From AP-15 sp036500965 (lineage in GTDB: Bacteria; Pseudomonadota; Alphaproteobacteria; ATCC43930; CGMCC-115725), in NCBI GenBank assembly GCA_036500965.1, contig DASYBC010000135.1:1-36415 (forward strand): a stretch of DNA of 36,415 bases. Reading direction: 5' to 3'. Shown piece after piece: positions 33,015 to 36,415 of the stretch. The translations under genes were made by a program, and so were the position numbers. Positions within the stretch are counted from its first letter, which is position 1. Each line of letters begins with the position of its first letter. The notes under the pieces are model-generated. The model did no database searches and was not told the origin of the DNA. It saw only the letters and a program-made list of their open reading frames with translations.

Positions 33015-33750
33015 CGACCCCAGCCCCATAGCGGCGCTCGCGGCCACAATATTCGTCGATCGCCTGCTCGAGGTCGCTCTTGGCGAAATCGGGCCACAGC
33101 GTCTTGGTAAAGACGAGCTCGGCGTAAGCGCACTGCCACAGCAGAAAGTTGCTGATGCGCTGCTCGCCGCTGGTGCGGATCAACAAATCGGGGTCGGGCA
33201 GGCCCTCGGTGAACAAATGGCGGGCCAGGCACTCCTCGTCGACCGCCTCGACAGCGAGGCTGCCGCCGGCCACTTGCGCCGCGATCGAGCGCACCGCTGC
33301 GACGATCTCGGCGCGCCCGCCATACGACAGCGCGATCGTCAGGGTGACCGCGGAATTGCCGCGGGTGAGCGCTTCGGCATGCTCGATCAGGCGGACGATG
33401 TCGGGAGCGAGCCGGCCGAACTGGCCGATCACCCGCAGACGCACGCCATGCTGGTGCAATTCCGCGATTTCGCCGCGCAGATAGTGACGCAGCAGCCCCA
33501 TCAGGTCGTGGATCTCGCCGGACGGGCGCTTCCAATTTTCCGAGGAGAACCCGAACAGGGTCAAATAGGGGATGCCGAGCTCGCAGGCGCCGACAATGGC
33601 CCGTCGCACCGCCTCGGCGCCTCGCCGGTGACCGGCGATGCGCGGCAGCCCACGCGCCTTCGCCCAGCGGCCGTTGCCATCCATGATGATGGCGATGTGC
33701 CGCGGCAGCGCACGCGATGCGGCACCCTCGGCATTGATCCCCTCTGTCAT
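33004..33750 (-). CDS. uppS: Undecaprenyl diphosphate synthase (cis-prenyltransferase)
   Basis: 248 residues. UppS adds isopentenyl units to farnesyl diphosphate to make the C55 carrier lipid for peptidoglycan and O-antigen. The catalytic MDGNGRWAKARG motif (Asp24) is followed by GHRRGAE, FGFSSENWKRP and the late LIRTSGEQRISNFLLWQCAYAE. No membrane helix. The ATG at 33750 shares its A with the last base of the frr TGA (TGATG), and the 3' end overlaps cdsA. Confidence 0.97.
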   Translation of the reverse strand: MTEGINAEGAASRALPRHIAIIMDGNGRWAKARGLPRIAGHRRGAEAVRRAIVGACELGIPYLTLFGFSSENWKRPSGEIHDLMGLLRHYLRGEIAELHQHGVRLRVIGQFGRLAPDIVRLIEHAEALTRGNSAVTLTIALSYGGRAEIVAAVRSIAAQVAGGSLAVEAVDEECLARHLFTEGLPDPDLLIRTSGEQRISNFLLWQCAYAELVFTKTLWPDFAKSDLEQAIDEYCGRERRYGAGVDAR

Positions 33751-34310
33751 CAGACCTGCAGGATCTCCCGGTCCTTTTGGGCCAGGGTGTCGTCGATGCG
33801 GCGGATCGCGTCATCGGTCAGGTGCTGAACCTCCTGCTGCTGCTTGCGCTGCTGGTCCTGCGAAATCTCGCCATCCTTCTCCTGGCGGCGCAGCACCTCG
33901 ATGCCGTCGCGACGCACATTGCGCACCGACACGCGTGCCTGCTCGGCATATTTCGCGGTGACCCGGGTCAGTTCGCGCCGCCGCTCCTCGTTCAGATCGG
34001 GGATCGGCACCCGGATCACCTGGCCCTCGGTCTGCGGGTTGAGCCCGAGCCCCGACTCGCGGATCGCCTTGTCCACCGCCTTGACCATGGCGCGGTCCCA
34101 GACCTGCACCGTGATCATCCGCGGCTCGGGCACGCTGACATTGGCCAGTTGGTTGAGCGGCATCGTGCCGCCATAGGCGGCGACGGTCACCGGCTCGAGC
34201 AGGCTGGCCGAGGCGCGCCCGGTGCGCAACCCGCCGAATTCCTTGCGCAGCACGTCGAGGGCGCCGTCCATCCGGCGGCCGAGATCCTTGAGCAGCGAGT
34301 CTTCGGACAT
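33750..34310 (-). CDS. frr: Ribosome recycling factor
   Basis: 186 residues, the normal size. Frr acts with EF-G to split post-termination ribosomes. The protein shows the two-domain RRF pattern: helical N-terminus (LLKDLGRRMDGALDVLRKEFGGLRTGRAS), the small domain (NQLANVSVPEPRMI, VWDRAMVKAVDKAI), and the C-terminal helices. The ATG at 34310 has GGAGGG upstream. It lies 21 nt after pyrH and overlaps uppS by one base. Confidence 0.98.
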   Translation of the reverse strand: MSEDSLLKDLGRRMDGALDVLRKEFGGLRTGRASASLLEPVTVAAYGGTMPLNQLANVSVPEPRMITVQVWDRAMVKAVDKAIRESGLGLNPQTEGQVIRVPIPDLNEERRRELTRVTAKYAEQARVSVRNVRRDGIEVLRRQEKDGEISQDQQRKQQQEVQHLTDDAIRRIDDTLAQKDREILQV

Positions 34311-34331
34311 GGCTTGACCCTCCGTCGATGG

Positions 34332-35057
34332 CTAACTCTCTCCGTCGATAATCGTATAACGCCCTTGGCCGCGCACGACCTTGGCGAACTCGCCGCTCTC
34401 GACAATCGAGAACACCAGGATCGGGATATGGTTTTCCCGCGCCAGCGCGATTGCCGACGCGTCCATCACCTTGAGGTCGCGCGCCATCACCTCGCGATAA
34501 TCGAGCCGCTCGAACCGCCTCGCGCCGGCGACGCGGTAGGGGTCGGCGTCGTAGACCCCATCCACCTTGGTCGCCTTTAAGAGCGCGTCGCACCCCATCT
34601 CCGAGGCGCGCAGCGCCGCCGCGGTATCGGTCGTGAAGAACGGGTTGCCGGTGCCGGCGGCAAAGATCACCAGCCGCCCCTTTTCCAGATGGCGCAGCGC
34701 GCGGCGGCGGATATAGGGCTCGCACACCGCCTGCATCGAGATCGCCGACTGGACCCGCGTCGGGACCCGGCGCTGCTCGAGCGCGTTCTGCACCGCGAGC
34801 GAATTTATCACCGTTGCCAGCATGCCCATGTAATCGGCCGAGGACCGCTCCATCCCGGCCGCAGCCCCCGACAGGCCGCGGAAAATATTGCCGCCGCCGA
34901 TCACCAGGCAGATCTCGACGCCGAGCGAATGCACCGATTGGATTTCGTCTGCGATGCGGGCGATGATTTCTGGGTCGAGACCGCCTTCGCGCGCCCCCAT
35001 CAGCGCCTCGCCCGAGACCTTCAACAGAACCCGGCGATACCTCAGATCGGCTGCCAT
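34332..35057 (-). CDS. pyrH: UMP kinase
   Basis: 241 residues. PyrH phosphorylates UMP to UDP; the bacterial enzyme is a hexamer of the amino-acid-kinase fold, regulated by GTP and UTP. VLLKVSGEALMG at 10-21 binds phosphate, VIGGGNIFRG, DYMGMLATVINSLA and FAAGTGNPFFTTDTAAALRA are all present. The ATG at 35057 lies 134 bp after the tsf stop; its Shine-Dalgarno is weak. All motifs are intact. Confidence 0.98.
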   Translation of the reverse strand: MAADLRYRRVLLKVSGEALMGAREGGLDPEIIARIADEIQSVHSLGVEICLVIGGGNIFRGLSGAAAGMERSSADYMGMLATVINSLAVQNALEQRRVPTRVQSAISMQAVCEPYIRRRALRHLEKGRLVIFAAGTGNPFFTTDTAAALRASEMGCDALLKATKVDGVYDADPYRVAGARRFERLDYREVMARDLKVMDASAIALARENHIPILVFSIVESGEFAKVVRGQGRYTIIDGES

Positions 35058-35191
35058 CTGGCCCAGCTCACCCGCTTGCCCGCACCAACGCCGCGGGTGT
35101 GGCCATCATACACCAAACCGGCGGCGCCGTCGCATGCGCCAACCGTCTCACTTTCCGATCGCCGCACGCCGGGGTCGCCGCGATGCGCGGC

Positions 35192-36136
35192 TCAGTGCTG
35201 GAGCTGTGCTGCGACCTCGGCGGCGAAATCGGTGCGCTGCCGCTCGATCCCCTCGCCCAGGGCGAAGCGGGCAAAGCCGGTAACCCTGATCGGCGCCCCC
35301 GCCGCCTTGGCCGCCGCTTCGACCACCTTGGCGACCCGGGTTTCCTGATCGACCACGAAGATCTGCTCGAGCAGCACGGCCTCTTCGTAGAATTTGCGCA
35401 ACCGGCCGTCGACCATCCGCTCGATGATCCCCTCGGGCTTGCCGCTGGCCCGCGCCTGCTCGCGCAACACGTTGCGTTCGCGCTCCAGCGCCGAGGGCGG
35501 CACCGAGGCGATGTCGAGATAGAGCGGGCTGGCGGCGGCGACGTGCATCGCCAGCTGCTTGCCAAGATCGGCGAGCGCGCCGGCCGCGGCGCTCGATTCG
35601 AGGGCCACGATCACCCCGATCTTGCCGATCCCGGGCCCGAGCGCGTTGTGCATATAGGAGAAGACGCCGCCCTCGCCGACCGCGAGACGCGTCGAGCGGC
35701 GCAGCACCAGATTTTCGCCGATTGTTGCGACCAGATGGGTCAGCTCCTCCTCGACCGTGCGCCCCGAGCCCGGATACGTCATCTGCAGCAGTGCCTCGAG
35801 GGCGCCGTCGCCGGCCAGCGCAAGCTCGGCGACGCTGCGCACAAAGGCTTGGAACGCCTGGTTGCGGGCGACGAAATCGGTCTCGGAATTGACCTCGAGC
35901 AAGGCGCCGGCAGGGCGCAGCGCGCCAGCCGCGCCGCGCACCGCGACGCCCACCAGCCCCTCGGCGGCCACCCGCCCGGCCTTTTTGGCCGCGGCCGCCA
36001 GCCCCTTCTTGCGCAGCCAGTCGACCGCCGCCTCGATATCGCCGCCGCTGTCGCCGAGCGCTCGCTTGCAATCCATCATGCCGGCGCCGGTCTTGTCGCG
36101 CAGCTCCTTGACCAGCGCCGCCGTCACCTCGGCCAT
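35192..36136 (-). CDS. tsf: Elongation factor Ts
   Basis: 314 residues. EF-Ts is the nucleotide exchange factor of EF-Tu. The N-terminal UBA-like domain (LVKELRDKTGAGMMDCKRAL at 9-28) and the SETDFVARN motif (85-93), which contacts EF-Tu, are present, followed by the two core subdomains. The ATG at 36136 has AAAGAGGAAAGAG upstream; the longer open frame to 36199 runs back into the rpsB-tsf gap. It follows rpsB by 81 bp, the standard arrangement. Confidence 0.97.
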   Translation of the reverse strand: MAEVTAALVKELRDKTGAGMMDCKRALGDSGGDIEAAVDWLRKKGLAAAAKKAGRVAAEGLVGVAVRGAAGALRPAGALLEVNSETDFVARNQAFQAFVRSVAELALAGDGALEALLQMTYPGSGRTVEEELTHLVATIGENLVLRRSTRLAVGEGGVFSYMHNALGPGIGKIGVIVALESSAAAGALADLGKQLAMHVAAASPLYLDIASVPPSALERERNVLREQARASGKPEGIIERMVDGRLRKFYEEAVLLEQIFVVDQETRVAKVVEAAAKAAGAPIRVTGFARFALGEGIERQRTDFAAEVAAQLQH

Positions 36137-36217
36137 CGTCTCTTTCCTCTTTCTGTCGCCCGCTCCGTCGCCAATTCTGCGGCCGGAGCAGCCGCTCAAT
36201 TCACCGTCCTTAAGGGC

Positions 36218-36415
36218 TTAGGCCTGGGCCGCAACCGGTTCGCTCTCTGCCGCCGGCAGGACGGCATCATCGCCGACCGGCTCGGCCGCGAGCTCGCCGG
36301 CAGTCTCGTCCGGCAGGTCGTCGACCGCAACCTCTGCGCGGGCGCCGATGTCGACACCAGAGGCCGCGAGCTCAGCCTGCAAGCCGTCAAGCACCGTGCT
36401 CGACACCAGATCGCA
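36218..36415 (-). CDS. rpsB: 30S ribosomal protein S2, C-terminal end (5' part outside window)
   Basis: Only the last 65 codons and the TAA stop are present, entering in frame from the right edge. The first residues (CDLVSSTVLDGLQAELAASG) fit the conserved C-terminal helix of S2. A tail of about 40 residues rich in Ala, Glu and Asp follows; alphaproteobacterial S2 proteins often carry such acidic extensions. Assignment leans on its place before tsf and on that short conserved stretch. Confidence 0.88.
   Translation of the reverse strand, partial: CDLVSSTVLDGLQAELAASGVDIGARAEVAVDDLPDETAGELAAEPVGDDAVLPAAESEPVAAQA

Overview
The window is a high-GC alphaproteobacterial chromosome segment. The evidence is the gene order: one block runs ahcY, PAS histidine kinase, tsaE, amgK, murU, addB, addA, trxA, and a second runs rpsB, tsf, pyrH, frr, uppS, cdsA, dxr, rseP, bamA, skp, lpxD, fabZ, lpxA, lpxI, lpxB. 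LpxI (not LpxH) and the AddAB recombinase (not RecBCD) fit the same class. I cannot fix the order or genus from sequence alone.

Layout. 1-1045 (-) is the N-terminal part of a YifB/ComM ATPase that runs off the left edge. 1406-2323 (+) is a crotonase-fold protein lacking both usual catalytic glutamates, followed by three stacked palindromic repeats. 2680-14205 (-) holds trxA, addA, addB, murU, amgK, tsaE and a three-PAS histidine kinase, read right to left. 14344-15654 (-) is ahcY, with a promoter whose spacer carries a palindrome. 15842-16291 (+) is a MarR regulator. 16360-17268 (-) and 17524-19224 (+) are a divergent alpha/beta hydrolase and an N-acyl-D-amino-acid deacylase. 19497-20727 (+) is a small three-gene unit (NIPSNAP, alpha/beta hydrolase, unknown 50-residue protein) that looks less GC-rich by eye and ends in a good intrinsic terminator. 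20953-36415 (-) is the translation, isoprenoid, outer-membrane and lipid A cluster, with gloA attached to its 3' end.

How the genes work together. The right half supplies ribosome and translation factors (RpsB, Tsf, Frr), UMP (PyrH), isoprenoid precursor and carrier (Dxr, UppS), phospholipid precursor (CdsA), outer-membrane protein assembly (BamA, Skp, RseP) and lipid A (LpxD, LpxA, LpxI, LpxB, with FabZ). Many cistrons overlap at ATGA or TGATG junctions, as expected for translational coupling. The left block joins cell-wall sugar recycling (AmgK, MurU), tRNA t6A synthesis (TsaE), double-strand-break repair (AddAB) and thioredoxin.

I found no CRISPR array, phage, transposase, rRNA or tRNA gene, and no clear new multi-gene system. 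The less ordinary signals are a short interspersed repeat read through in frame inside addB, an N-terminal extension of BamA with three copies of a 14-residue motif, 15-bp tandem repeats in and next to cdsA, a histidine kinase with a broken G1 box, the crotonase without its glutamates, and the operator-like palindrome between the ahcY -35 and -10 elements.
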